A stretch of DNA of 64,000 nucleotides, taken from NCBI RefSeq assembly GCF_020360975.1, contig NW_025408668.1, positions 5,146,001-5,210,000 of the forward strand. The letters are read 5' to 3'. Of the stretch, positions 35,601 to 46,190 are shown piece after piece. The first letter of the stretch is position 1. Every line of letters starts with the position of its first letter. The translations under genes were made by a program, and so were the position numbers. Below the pieces are notes generated by a model. That model had not been told where the DNA came from and did no database searches. It saw nothing but the letters and a program-made list of their open reading frames with translations. This DNA is from Hirsutella rhossiliensis (taxonomy: Eukaryota; Ascomycota; Sordariomycetes; Hypocreales; Ophiocordycipitaceae).

Positions 35601-37364
35601 GTCTGGGCGAATAAATAACATCGGGGTCGAGAAGTCGATCCACGTTAAGTCCGAGGATGTCGACGTGCCCATGCTGGACATAGACCGACCGGAGGCCAAC
35701 GACAAAGCAAACACTTCCCGGATTGAGAGCGACGAAGACGAGCTGGCGAAGAAGAGGGAGCTGGCGGAACAGGAAGCGAAGAAGGAAGAAGAGCGGAAGC
35801 GACTCGAAGCCGAGGAGAAGAAGAGGAAACTCGAGGAAGAAGAGGCTCGAAAGTGTGAAGAAGAGGCTCGAAAGCGTGAAGAAGAGGCTCGGAAGCGTGA
35901 AGAAGAGGAGAGAACACGCAAAGCCGAGGAGGAAAGGAAGAAACAGGAAGAAGAGGAAGCTCGGAAACGCCAGGAGCAGGCAGAGCGCGAACGACGTGAG
36001 GCCGAGGAGGCTGCCCGATTACAAGAAGAAGAGAAGAAGCGGCGGGAGGAGGAGAGGAGAATGAAGGAAGAGGAAGAACGCAAGCGGCGCGAGGAGGAAG
36101 AGCGATTGCGCAAGGAACAAGTCGAACGCGAGGCTGCCGAAGAAGCCCGTCGACTACGCGAAGAGGAGGAGCGCAAAGAACGAGAGCGCCGGGAGCGTGC
36201 CCATCGCGAGGAAGTCGAGAGAAAACGAGCAGCGCGGGAAGCAGAACAGAGGCGCATCCGTGAGGAGCAGGAGCGCATCCGACTCGACAAACTGCCCCCT
36301 CTGCTGCGATGGCTCGACATGTGTGCAAACCCCAAAACGACTGTTGTTGCTGAGCAATTCAAACGCATGCTGGGCGCGCGATACGACACGATCCGCCAGG
36401 AAGCAAACGGCACTCCCGCAGGCCGCGAGCTGTGGGTTCTCAACACGCACGTGGCATTGCTTTTAGGCGAGAAGGACCTCGATCTTTCCAGATGTAAGGC
36501 GCTCGCGAACCCCCAACCTTTGCAGGCGTTGAGGCTAACGTCATCTTTTACAGACACAGCATGGGAGCGAGCACCCGTCTCATCTCTTGCGAAGCTCACG
36601 ATCTGGAGAACCGAGTGGACCCGCTACGCTCTCATCTCGGACAAGCTTTGGGATCTTGGACGGCAACTTCCAGGCTACTATGGCGACGAAGACCCATCCG
36701 CCATGAACTTCGATACAAAGGAGCGGCTTAAAAATGCAGCGTGGGAGAGATTCCTCGCCATGGACATGTTCTTTGTGAAGGTATGCATCGACCCCGGCAG
36801 GAATACCGACTGGTCGGTCTGGTACGCTGACAACGACGCCCCTAGGTGTCCGATCTCCTGTACACGGTGCCGCACATACCGCATCTACGAAACGTCAAGC
36901 TCGCCGTAGAATATCGAGAGCTTTTGGAAAGTGAAGAGCAGGCCATTGGATGGAAGAGCGCGCAGAAGTGGAAGCAAGATCCCGGCGCCGAGCGGTTTTA
37001 TGGCTTCGCGCCTCGCAACAAGTACTACGTCAACGGAGAAATGGTTGGAGAGGATGTCCCGGCCCGCCACCAGACCAGCAAAACGCCGTTTCCAGAAGCC
37101 CGCGTTCCACGACGAGGCCTGGTGCAGGTGTTTCCCGACGACCCAGACTATGAGCGTATCTGCCTAGACCAGGGCCTGGATCACCTAATCAAGGGGCCTC
37201 ACACCCCTCCCGTGGTGAACGGAGTCCACTCGTCGCCCAGCAGTCAGACGACGACTCCGGCCAAGCCCGTGGTGAACGGCGCAAACGGGCACCCGACACA
37301 CGAATCGACAAACGGCCCCACAGCCACGAATGGGGTGACTTCGAACGGCGTCAACGGCTCCTAA
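32638..37364 (+). CDS. Ankyrin-repeat/coiled-coil nuclear protein, Hos4-like (Set3 complex type)
   Basis: Exons 32638-36493, 36554-36780 and 36846-37364 encode 1533 residues. The start is the first ATG of the long frame (MDAQNAAESDQTRPADAP). The N-terminus is basic and disordered with a polyglutamine run at about 181-195. Ankyrin repeats lie at about 381-505 (ADYAGNTPLQIAAINGCEDI, KDTPLLDAVDNGHLGVVKLL), with a second set at about 567-707. Next come a Lys/Arg/Ser-rich stretch and a Glu/Arg coiled coil at about 1035-1220. A conserved-looking C-terminal globular region follows (PPLLRWLDMC, WRTEWTRYALISDKLWDLG, ERFYGFAPRNKYY). The layout matches fungal Hos4-type subunits of Set3 histone-deacetylase complexes; that identity is by architecture and is not certain. 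A 63-nt in-frame segment at 32966-33028 has splice-like ends and could be an optional intron. Confidence 0.85.
33178..33211. repeat. CAG/CAA repeat encoding polyglutamine
   Basis: An interrupted CAG/CAA tract encodes about a dozen glutamines in the disordered N-terminal part of the ankyrin protein. Mixed codons make it more stable than a pure CAG tract. Confidence 0.9.
35842..35909. repeat. 21-bp in-frame tandem repeat in the coiled coil
   Basis: Three head-to-tail copies of a 21-bp unit (GAGGCTCGAAAGCGTGAAGA, with small changes between copies) encode EEARKRE heptads in the coiled coil. Because the unit equals one heptad, copy-number change would preserve both frame and heptad register. Confidence 0.85.
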
Positions 37365-38072
37365 GCACGGAAGTCCGAAACTGAGTTGCGACGAGGCGAC
37401 TGGACTCGTTGGTCCTTTGTCATTATAATGTTGATATTTTGTGCTCCAAGACTTTTTGTGTGCCAAGCGTTGCTAGCAATCAGAGCGGACGGCCAGCCTT
37501 GACGTTGGACTCGGGCCGTGGAGCATGTTCATACTGCGATGCATAAGGACTGGGGGCTGGGATAGCCCGATGATTCCCGGGTTGCGGCGGCATCTTTCCT
37601 ACTGTGTTGAGATGTCTGCTTTGCAGTGGCAAGGCGATTGCATGAGCTGGGCGTTTTGATGTCTTGAGTTTGTCGAGATACCTGTCGGCCGTTGCCGAGC
37701 CCGAACGGGACAGAGAGACGCCACATGAAGCGATGTTTCCGATGAATTTGTGTGATCGATTCTTGTGATGTGCCCAACTTTGATGCTTCATGATGTGTGA
37801 GGTCTTGCCTCAAATGCCGATCAGAAGAGGCACGACGAGTGGCAGATGGGCTTAGTAAGCAACTGTTAGCGTTCGCGCTGGAGGCTTACATCACTGGCTG
37901 CTGCCGAGCCCCCGATCAAATTATTTACCCCACCAGCTCAACTACCACAGCGGCGGCACCTTGATCTCTCTCACGAGCAGGACCAGGCGCAGCGACTGGA
38001 AGGGCATCGCGGAGCCGCGAGGGAAAAACGAAACACACACCAGAGCATAACACTCGGTAGCGGCTTGCCATC
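37365..38072. other. Intergenic region
   Basis: About 700 bp between the ankyrin gene and the Drg1/Rbg1 gene on the same strand. It is the terminator of one and the promoter of the other. No further feature is recognised. Confidence 0.5.
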
Positions 38073-39716
38073 ATGTCGACCACGGTGGAAAAGGCATGCT
38101 CCCCAACCCCAAGAGTCCGTCTGCACGATACTGACCGTTGCAAACCGCATACAGATCAAGGAGATCGAGTCCGAGGTGAGAAACCACGAACAAGCTCGTC
38201 AGCCCGATTATTCCTTTCCTAACGCGCCCCGTCTCCGGCGGCACACAGATGGCCCGGACGCAAAAGAACAAGGCCACGTCCTTCCACCTGGGTCAGCTCA
38301 AGGCCAAGCTGGCCAAGCTGAAGCGAGAGCTGCTGACCCCGAGTAGCGGCAGCGGCGGCGGTGGCGGCTCGGGATTCGATGTTGCGAGGACTGGCGTTGC
38401 TAGTGTTGGCTTCATCGGTTTCCCGTCAGTGGGCAAGAGTACGTTGATGAGTAGGTTGACGGGCCAGCATTCCGAAGCGGCGGCGTACGAGTTTACGACT
38501 TTGACGAGTGTGCCGGGGCAAGTCATTTACAATGGTGAGTGTCTCGCACCAAGGACCGGGCGCTATGGCAGCCACCTCTCCGCTGACGGTTCCATATCGA
38601 CAGGTGCCCCCTTGCAGATGATCGACCTGCCTGGGATCATCGAGGGTGCCAAAGACGGCCGAGGACGAGGTCGTCAGGTCATTGCGGTCGCCAAGACGTG
38701 TCATCTCATCTTCATAGTTCTTGACGTGAATAAGCCGCTGACAGACAAACGCGTCATCGAAGCGGAGCTGGAGGGCTTCGGCATCAGAATCAATAAGGAA
38801 CCGCCCAACATCACATTCAAGAAGAAGGACAAGGGCGGGCTCAACATTACGAGTACCGTTCCCCTCTCGCACATCGACCAGGATGAGATCAAGGCCGTCA
38901 TGAGCGAGTACCGCATCAATTCAGCAGACATCACCATTCGCTGCGACGCGACAGTCGATGACCTGATTGACGTGCTCGAAGCCAAGAGCCGCAGGTGAGG
39001 CGCCAACCCGACGATGCCCGCGGCCCAGGACGCAGGACGCGTGACTGACATGCCGAAACCAGTTATATACCCGTTGTGTACTGTCTCAACAAGATTGACT
39101 CAATCAGTATCGAAGAGCTCGATCTCCTCTATCGGATCCCCAACGCAGTTCCCATCAGCTCCGAGCACGGCTGGAACGTTGATGAGCTCATGGAGTCCAT
39201 GTGGGAGAAGCTCAGCTTGAAACGCGTCTACACCAAGCCCAAAGGCAAACAACCAGACTATTCGGCCCCCGTCGTGCTTCGTGCCTCCAAGTGCACCATG
39301 GAAGATTTTGTAAGACGAGTGCAACACTCGTGGCGGTGTGTCTTGTGGCTGACCCTTGGCTTTGCTGCGCAGTGCAACGCGATCCATCGCAGTATTGTGG
39401 AGCAGTTCAAGACAGCCATTGTCTACGGCAAGTCGGTCAAGCATCAACCGCAAAGGGTCGGGTTGGCTCATGAGCTGGAGGATGAGGATGTCGGTGAGTG
39501 CCTTTTGCTGCCCCCACACGTGAAGGCCGCGCAATTGGAAGCGCCGGGAAAGCATGAACCGAGAGCCTCGTGCGTCACGGAAGCGGCGTAGTGCATTAGA
39601 CGTTTGTCGCGCGCGCGCCGTCCAGACAGACCGCTCTGCCCCCTTGTTCAGCTCGTTGAGTCCCCCTTTGGACGCGGCGGCGCTAATCAGCAGTAGTGAC
39701 CATTGTCAAGCGATGA
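38073..39716 (+). CDS. rbg1: Developmentally regulated GTP-binding protein Drg1/Rbg1
   Basis: Seven exons, 38073-38093, 38155-38175, 38249-38534, 38604-38994, 39063-39309, 39373-39493 and 39697-39716, encode 368 residues, the usual DRG length. Motifs: N-terminal helix and [21 protein letters not shown]1 GFPSVGKST (about 71-79); G2 YEFTT; G3 [19 protein letters not shown]4 NKID; and the C-terminal TGS domain ([51 protein letters not shown]). The last 20-nt exon supplies the TIVKR end. Intron 1 appears to use a GC donor (AAG/GCATGC); exons 1 and 2 are each 21 nt. Drg1/Rbg1 with a DFRP partner associates with ribosomes and relieves translational pausing. Confidence 0.94.
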
Positions 39717-40429
39717 TGGGCAACGGGCTATACAGGGTATACAGGGTGGGGGGCCTCGTCGGGCTATTGGGCGAGCGCAAGCGGCATCTCGATTCACGCT
39801 CCATTTGCGGCGCCTCGTGCACCCAGTGCTGGGTGCGCATGGAAGCCCGACGGTTGGCCGTGCCCGACAAACCCTGTCACCGATGTCGATCTCACCCTGA
39901 CGGAACGGCGTCCCGGTCAAACTGGTGCGGGAAGGCTGCGGTCGAATTCGGCAAGTTTGCAGGGCTGACGGCAGCAGCATGTCGCCGATGGTAAAGGCGG
40001 GAGACCGGGAAGGGGAAAAGAGCTGAGGAATGGCATTACGATAATTGACGATGGACGGCAGAGATGCCGTCATAAAAGAGGCGGGCCCGGGACCAGGGTA
40101 ATAGAGGCCTGGCAAGATGGGCTACGCGCGAGCGGAGTAGCAAGGATGGGGGCAAGCGGGATGAGGAGAATGCGGGACGGCCGAGAAGCAGCATGCACTT
40201 TAGAGGCGATAGCCATGGGAATAAGCGAAGCAGGCATATGCGGGGGCGCCACCATCTACGATACGTTGTTGTGCATAGCCGAGGATTGGACGATCTGCGG
40301 CCTCACGAGAAGAAGAGAGGAAACGTGGGCTCAGCAACGACGGGACAGTGTAGACAGCACATACGTGTGCGTGCATGTACCGTAGGTGAGCGAGCCGTGC
40401 ACACTCACCCATCTGCTCACGAACATGGG

Positions 40430-40465
40430 TAGGATGTGTAGGATGTGTAGGATGTGTAGGATGTG
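40430..40465. repeat. 9-bp tandem repeat, four copies
   Basis: Four perfect copies of TAGGATGTG in intergenic DNA. On the other strand this reads CACATCCTA. No gene is nearby and no function is suggested. Confidence 0.85.
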
Positions 40466-41792
40466 CCAGGCATGCAGAGGTCAGGCGGGCTTTGTCTCGC
40501 ATGCAGGGCGCTTATGCGGACGGGTCTTGGGTTGGAGATGAGACGATTCGACGATTGTGCTGGCTGGCGGTTACCGCATCCTGGATCGACGTTCCCTCCT
40601 TCTCTCGGTGGGTGTGTTGGCTGGCCATGGGCCTTTCAGGGAGCTCCTGTTGCCGCCGGGGCGGGAAGAGGACGGTATGGACTCGTCCAATTGACGAGAT
40701 TCCGGCTCTTGCGCGCGCCTCCGGGTGGGTAGGAATTGCGACGATGGCGAAGAGGGGAGGAGGGAGGGAGCTCAAAGTTGAGGCGGCACGGTTCCAGTGT
40801 CTGGATGATGGGTTGTGTACGCCGTACATAAGTTATATGTAAGTATGTATCAAGAGAGAGCGCGTGCGGACTCGACGACACGAGGTGTCGGGGGCTGGCT
40901 GCTTTTGGCCATTGTGTGATACAGCATGAGGCGAGGCGGACGAGCTGGGCTGATGGGTGAAACAAAGGGATTGATATCTCGCCTTTGGTACGTTGGCTCA
41001 ATAATATTAGAATACCATGTATCCAATGCGTATAAGGGACAGAAAGCAGAGACAGACATGTCGAAAAGATGAGCGGAGCATTTGGCGCGGCTGGCAGACG
41101 GAGAAGGGCAACAGGCAACCTGCCTATAGCGGCAACGAGGAGGCTATAAGCTAACATGTGTGTATCTCCTCGAACGCATGCTTGAGCCCGATTAGGCAAG
41201 TAACTGGGGTTGTTGCATGGACGCACGTTAGCATGTCGTGTCGTTGCTCGTCGTTTGGGGGGAATCACGTTGTTTTGCATCCCATGGGACAGACAACTGG
41301 CACAAGGCGGCCTCGTATGCGGCCCAGACGCAGGTCCGGTGTCTGTTCCTCGCAGCAGTCGCAGCCGGCAAGAAAAAGCTTCGACGCGACCTTGCTTGGT
41401 CATGCGTCGCCGAAGGCGTGGGCTCGTACGACAGACTACCGACGTAGATTATTTATTACTGTATGTGTTTATATGGTAATTGACTAATTATAGCACCGCC
41501 GTAATTACCACCTTACCGCCTACTTACTGTGTGTACATAGAAATGCCTGCATACATACGCACGGCCTGGTGGCCTCGATGAGGCAAGACAGAACGGATAT
41601 CGACTATCGACTATGTGCAGTATAGCAAGTTTGCCTGACTGATGGCATGTTTCTCCCCTCGACCGCCGCGGATAATGACCAAGGCCAAGTGTCTGCTGCT
41701 TTTCTTGCGTCACATCAATTTGGTCCTGGCCGGGCTCGCCATTGGCCGTCTCTCGTTCTCTTTCCCTTGGGCCACCACCACGGCGTTATAGG

Positions 41793-41815
41793 CGGCGGCG
41801 GCGGCGGCGGCGCAG
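41793..41815. repeat. GGC trinucleotide repeat
   Basis: About seven consecutive GGC units in intergenic DNA downstream of the Drg1 gene. It gives rise to polyalanine and polyarginine artefact frames. Confidence 0.75.
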
Positions 41816-42285
41816 ATGGGATATATCATCATCCTTGGGGGTTCCAGTCGTCGAGGCGTCGACCAGGCTTGACTCGACCTTCTGGCGTGGCATCCAACAT
41901 GAGCAGGAACCGAGGCGTGCCCTGTGTCTGAGCGCCTCGAGTTGAAGTATTGCCAAGGCCTCGTGTCGCCCCTGTCTTCCTCGCCGACGACGAATCTTGG
42001 ATGAAATGCCTGGCCTGGGCTCCGAGACACGGACGATAACGCAGTGGAATGGAAGAGATAGATGACGGCTCCTGTGCGACTACAGACAGCCAACCAGTCA
42101 GTCACTTCTCCCGCCCCCCACACAGAAAAATGATGGGACGGTAGGCAGGTACCTAGACGGCGGCACCGGCAGGGGGTCTGGACGGGGACGGGCCAACTGG
42201 AACCCCAGCCGGCGAGCGGTGGACGGACTTTGGAGAGAGCCTCTGCTGCTGCGGCTGCTAATTACGACCTTGCCCTGCGTGCGTG

Positions 42286-42338
42286 TTTGTGTGTGCGTGT
42301 GTGTACGCCTGTGTGTGTGTGTGTGTGTGTGTGTGTGG
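42286..42338. repeat. GT/TG dinucleotide microsatellite
   Basis: An imperfect GT-rich tract followed by a pure run of about fourteen GT units (about 42310-42337). It lies in the gene-poor interval and is a likely polymorphic marker. Confidence 0.9.
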
Positions 42339-44150
42339 GCAAGGTGCTAATAATCCTCGTCCGAAGCAGCCGACTCGATTCAAAGGGGAAGGGAGAGCAG
42401 TCTTTCATTCTCTCAGACTGAAATGATGGATTGCTGCCCAACGGTTCGTGTCCGTCCCGCAGCCGGAGATTATCGCGAAACAGGGAGATAAAAAAACGCT
42501 GCTGCTGCTGCTGTCACCGGCGGCGGCTGATAGGCTCCCGAGGGACCCCTTTCTTAGCACTATTTTCCTGCTCTGCCCCTCGTGGACCATGGAGCAAGTA
42601 CGGAGACGGCAAAGATCGATAGCCCAGTAGCTTAATTCGTCTGATGGGAGAAAGGGGCAAGCCCAGAGGCTGAAGCTGAGCATCTCAGGCTGAAGTCGAG
42701 GACCAGGGAAAAGGAGGAAAGAGTATCCTGTCAAGACACACGCCCTCAGGTCTCCATCAAATTGCAGCTTCTTGGCCCGTGCGCGCGGGGAGAGTGTCCA
42801 ATGCTCTTTCATCCACCTACATGGCGAATACTTTGCCGCCTTGTACTCGGCATGCGCCGTCTCTCCACATGCTGTAGGCCGGGTCCGTTTTGCCGGGGCG
42901 AGCCTCGAGACATGTCGACAATCGACATGTACAGTATCTACTAGTCGGCCAAGCACGATACAAGTCTATCGGCAGCCGTCCTCTTCATTGGGCGCAAGCC
43001 CCTGCCATCCTCGCGCTTTCGAGATCAACCGCCTTGGCCTCGGGCTCCTCAGCCCCGAAACCATCTCGCCGACTTACTTGCCCCCCCAGAGCTTGCAGGC
43101 TTCTTGTCAGACTTGAGCCGTCTCGCTCAATCGCGGCCAGCGTCCTTATGGCGTCTCGTCCGGGCGCCCTCAACTTGGTGTCGCACTCTCCGGCGTCCTT
43201 GTGATGAATCTCGGCGCTTCCACCGGGCCCAAAGGCATCATCCGTCCCCGGTACTTTCCTGTTCCGCTTCATGTCCTTGACAAGCCCCCCGACCAGCTGG
43301 TAATACTCATTGTCGACACTGTCCTACACGTACCAGGTACACTGGGGCCATAGGTGAAGTCGTCACTCTGCTCTGACATCGGCTTGTCGTCGTCGGCTTC
43401 CCGCGGTGCTCTTGACTACTTCTTCTTCGGAACATAGACCTGGCTCCGAGTGGTCCGACACTGAAAAGACGGAAAGCAACGGCCGGAGTCGGTATGGTTG
43501 GATTCGAACCAAGTTGACATCGGACGATGGTTGCTCAGTGAGAAATCAATGCTGAGACGGGAGAGCCGAGGATCTAATGACTATAATGCTCTTTTAACGC
43601 GCGACCTCTATAATAATCTGTCGAGACGTGTCACGCTCGCGCCCTTCTGTCATGATGTTACCGAAATGTGAATCATTGTTAAGTTATGGTGTGCTCAATG
43701 GATTTCGCCACGTAAATCACTACAAAGCTTACCTTCTCAGGGCATATATCACCGAAGCATTTCACCAATGGGCCCGTGATCCCATGCCTGACGAGACAAG
43801 GAATCCAACTGGCGATGCCATGCAATGGCAATCTTATTTCTCTCTGCTTGCACTCATGCGATATTCGAGGGTAGCTACCTATGTGCACCTGTATACCCAT
43901 CGGAGCACTCATAAACTCGTATAAACAGCCAGTGTCTTTGATGAAGGCCTCACTCGCACATTGACCCGCAGCTTTGTGTTGTTCGCTTCTTACTGGTAAG
44001 GGACAGATGGCTCTCTTGTCGGCGGTGGCCACGCAGCCAGCTCCGCGTCAAGAGATGGCTCACGATGACAGCCCAAGGATCGGAAGTTGCGACGGCTTAG
44101 GCTACCAGTGCCATCGCTCAATGGCTTAGAATGACACCCACTCACGATTC

Positions 44151-44155
44151 ATCTA
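44151..44155. repeat. Left target-site duplication (ATCTA)
   Basis: ATCTA immediately precedes the 5' LTR and is repeated exactly at 49563-49567 after the 3' LTR. Five base pairs is the usual Ty3/gypsy duplication size, so this marks a single integration event with both ends preserved. Confidence 0.9.
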
Positions 44156-44391
44156 TGTCACGGGCTGTGCCCGGCTGGTGGACCCGGTTGTACCGGGTCC
44201 GGTGGGTCGTGCTCCGGTGGCAACACCGGCCCCGCTCCGCGGACCCAGAAGCTGCGAGAACATTCCGAGAAGGGTAATATAAGCTCGCACTCGAGGCTAC
44301 GCCTCGAGTTCAGCTTCTTTTCCTCCTTAGCTCTAGATAGACAACACCTAGGCACCTGCTTGTTGAATAAACTCCGGGCCAGCCTTTCACA
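44156..44391 (+). repeat. 5' LTR
   Basis: 236 bp, beginning TGTCAC and ending TTTCACA. It contains a hairpin ACCCGG-TTGTA-CCGGGT in the U3 part, a TATA box (AATATAAG, about 44276-44283), a nine-base-pair hairpin ACTCGAGGC-TAC-GCCTCGAGT just downstream, and a poly(A)-like GAATAAA near 44365. AGCTCTAGATA at 44329-44339 is the presumed transcript start and primer segment. Confidence 0.95.
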
Positions 44392-44402
44392 TATCTAGAG
44401 CT
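44392..44402 (+). other. Primer-binding site for self-priming
   Basis: TATCTAGAGCT directly follows the 5' LTR and is the exact reverse complement of AGCTCTAGATA at 44329-44339 inside the LTR. In Tf1/sushi-type elements the first 11 nt of the transcript fold back onto the primer-binding site and are cleaved to prime reverse transcription. The 11-nt match and its position fit that scheme. Confidence 0.8.
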
Positions 44403-44439
44403 CCTTCTAAATACCGCAAGCTGCAGACTGCTCGTCAGG

Positions 44440-45536
44440 ATGGACCAGCAGAGTGAGCCCAAGTCTCCAGCAGCAATGGATTGACCAACGCATTCAAGAA
44501 GCGGTCAATGCGACTCTCAGCCCTCTACAGGACCAACTTTCCTTGCTGATGGAGCAACTCGGGCGAGCGCAGCCGCAGAGCGCCGACTTGCAATCGCCGC
44601 CAGTGGCACGAGGATTGGGCGAGAGCACGCCTGGCTTGGGCACGCCCTCCCAAAACCTGCGGTACTGGAATGCGGAAACCGTTGCCCAACCCACCCAAGT
44701 ATGACGGCTCACGGAAGAGCTACTCCGCCTGGGCCAGGCAGATGCGAGACAAGCTGGACCTTGATGCACACTACTACAGTGGAAATCGCGAACTTTGGTA
44801 CCTCATCAACTCATGTTTGGACGAGCGACCACAGCAAGTGGTCGCTACCTTTACGCCGCGGGAGGCCCTGGGGTAGCTACGACCCCAAGAGTTCATGCGA
44901 TACCTCGACCGAACCTACCAGGACAGCAACATCCAATCCCGCGCTGCTGCCACGCTGAGAACTATGCGGCAGCGCGAAGACCAACCTCTCGCGTCCTTCC
45001 TTCCCCGATTCGAACAGGCATTAGCTGAAGCCGGGGGAGCAGACTGGCCGGACAGTGCAAAGATCGTATTTCTAGAGAACGCAATAAATGCACGCCTCCA
45101 AGAGAGTTTGGTCACAGCCGTACCGACGACTACCAGGGATGGCTTGCGAGAGTTCAGGAAATTGCGGGCAGATTGGAGAGACTGAAACCCGGTAGGCAGC
45201 CGACGTCGACTGAGCGGACGCCTCAACAGCTACCAAGGCAACGACCCAGGAGGAACCGGAGGACCCCGACGGAGATGTTAAGATGACGGACATCAACCGT
45301 ATTGGCCACGAGTCGAAGGGTCGTCGACATGTCGATAAGAAGCCGAAGGATGAGCGCCGCTGCTATCGCTGTGGTCGGACGGATCATCTTATCGTGGACT
45401 GCCCAGCCCAGGTGGTCTTTCCTGGCGAAGGAAGCAACAGCGACCTAAAGCTGCGCGCATGAAGAAGCCCGATGCCGCAGATGATTCGGAATCAACCGCA
45501 GCATCCAGTGAGGACGAGTCGGCGGGAAAAGACTAG
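44440..45536 (+). pseudogene. gag: Broken gag of the chromovirus
   Basis: Fragments in changing frames from the likely start ATG (44440, MDQQSEPKSP) to a stop at 45534-45536. Pieces include a coiled-coil-like N-terminus (WIDQRIQEAVNATLSPLQDQ), the capsid-like PPKYDGSRKSYSAWARQMRD and MRYLDRTYQDSNIQSRA segments, and a CCHC zinc knuckle at 45361-45402 with ligand spacing C-x2-C-x4-H-x4-C. Frame breaks or stops are visible near 44480, 44680, 44874 and 45183. Gag would package element RNA; this copy cannot encode it as one chain. Confidence 0.88.
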
Positions 45537-46190
45537 CCCCGGGGCGAAAGCGGGCGCCGGGGCCTGCAAAGGCAGACATCCGGGACTGGGAAGCGTTCAA
45601 GCCACGAATGAATAGTCGGACTGTATTAGTCAACGCGCGGGTAAACCGAGGCTATCGAATACGCGCCCTTGTCGACTGTGGATGTGACTGCTATGCCGTG
45701 ATCGACGAAGCCCTTGTTCGGAAGCTGCGGATACCCTTCGTCGACTCGAAACCACGAGAAATTGGGGGATTCTCAGAGTCAGCGAAGAGTGTCATATCCC
45801 CAGGGTCGTGGCTGTTGTGGTCGAGACAGCTGGATTTGACGAACGTGTCTTTGCATACGTGATCCCAAGCCTGGGCCAGGACATGTTCCTCGGCCGGCCT
45901 TGGATGGAGAGAAATCACGTCGTGTACGATGCTGCCAAGCAGCGAATGTACCATGGGAGGGCAGGTGTGACGATACGCCTCATTGGGCAGGAAGAGCCCG
46001 CCAAGATACGCGCGATTCGAAGCGCAAGACTCGTGTCGGCAGCCGTATTCACGGCGGAATGTCGACGCGCAAAGAGACGCAAGAAGTGCAACGCGATCTC
46101 GATTCATGCAATCAGTTTGTCGGATATAGAGAGGCGCTTCAGCCGAAGCCGCCAGTCGATCCGAGCGAGAAGGTCCCGGCAGAAGTGCTG
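45537..46190 (+). pseudogene. Protease-like region of the chromovirus pol
   Basis: Two overlapping frames (45608-45862 and 45808-46191) carry a retropepsin-like segment: VNARVNRGYRIRALVDCGCD and then FAYVIPSLGQDMFLGRPWM. The catalytic position reads D-C-G (45674-45682), where active aspartic proteases have D-S-G or D-T-G. A frameshift near 45800 separates the two halves, so no intact protease is encoded. Confidence 0.8.

Larger units (their letters stand above)
39717..44150. other. Gene-poor interval left of the retroelement
   Basis: About 4.4 kb with no supportable gene. It contains several simple repeats (annotated separately) and, from about 43560 on, DNA that is less GC-rich than the rest. 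Overlapping frames at 43628-43924 (+, 98 codons) and 43679-44032 (-, 117 codons) have fairly normal composition but no recognisable motif. A perfect Pol III B-box-like GGTTCGAATCC (minus, about 43500-43510) has no matching tRNA acceptor stem. Confidence 0.5.

Noticed and set aside
35595..36599. 334-codon antisense frame inside the Hos4-like gene
   Set aside because: Poly-Ser/Arg translation of the reverse of a Glu/Arg coiled-coil region.
40636..41403. 255-codon minus-strand frame in the gene-poor interval
   Set aside because: No domain, irregular composition, crosses repeat-like DNA and has no splice partners.
43495..43600. tRNA-like or SINE-like element on the minus strand with GGTTCGAATCC
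   Set aside because: The T-arm has a mismatch, and no acceptor stem, D-arm or A-box could be placed upstream; probably chance.
43628..44032. Two overlapping frames (98 codons plus, 117 codons minus) left of the LTR
   Set aside because: Composition is acceptable but no start context, splice structure or family could be supported; they are opposite strands of the same DNA.
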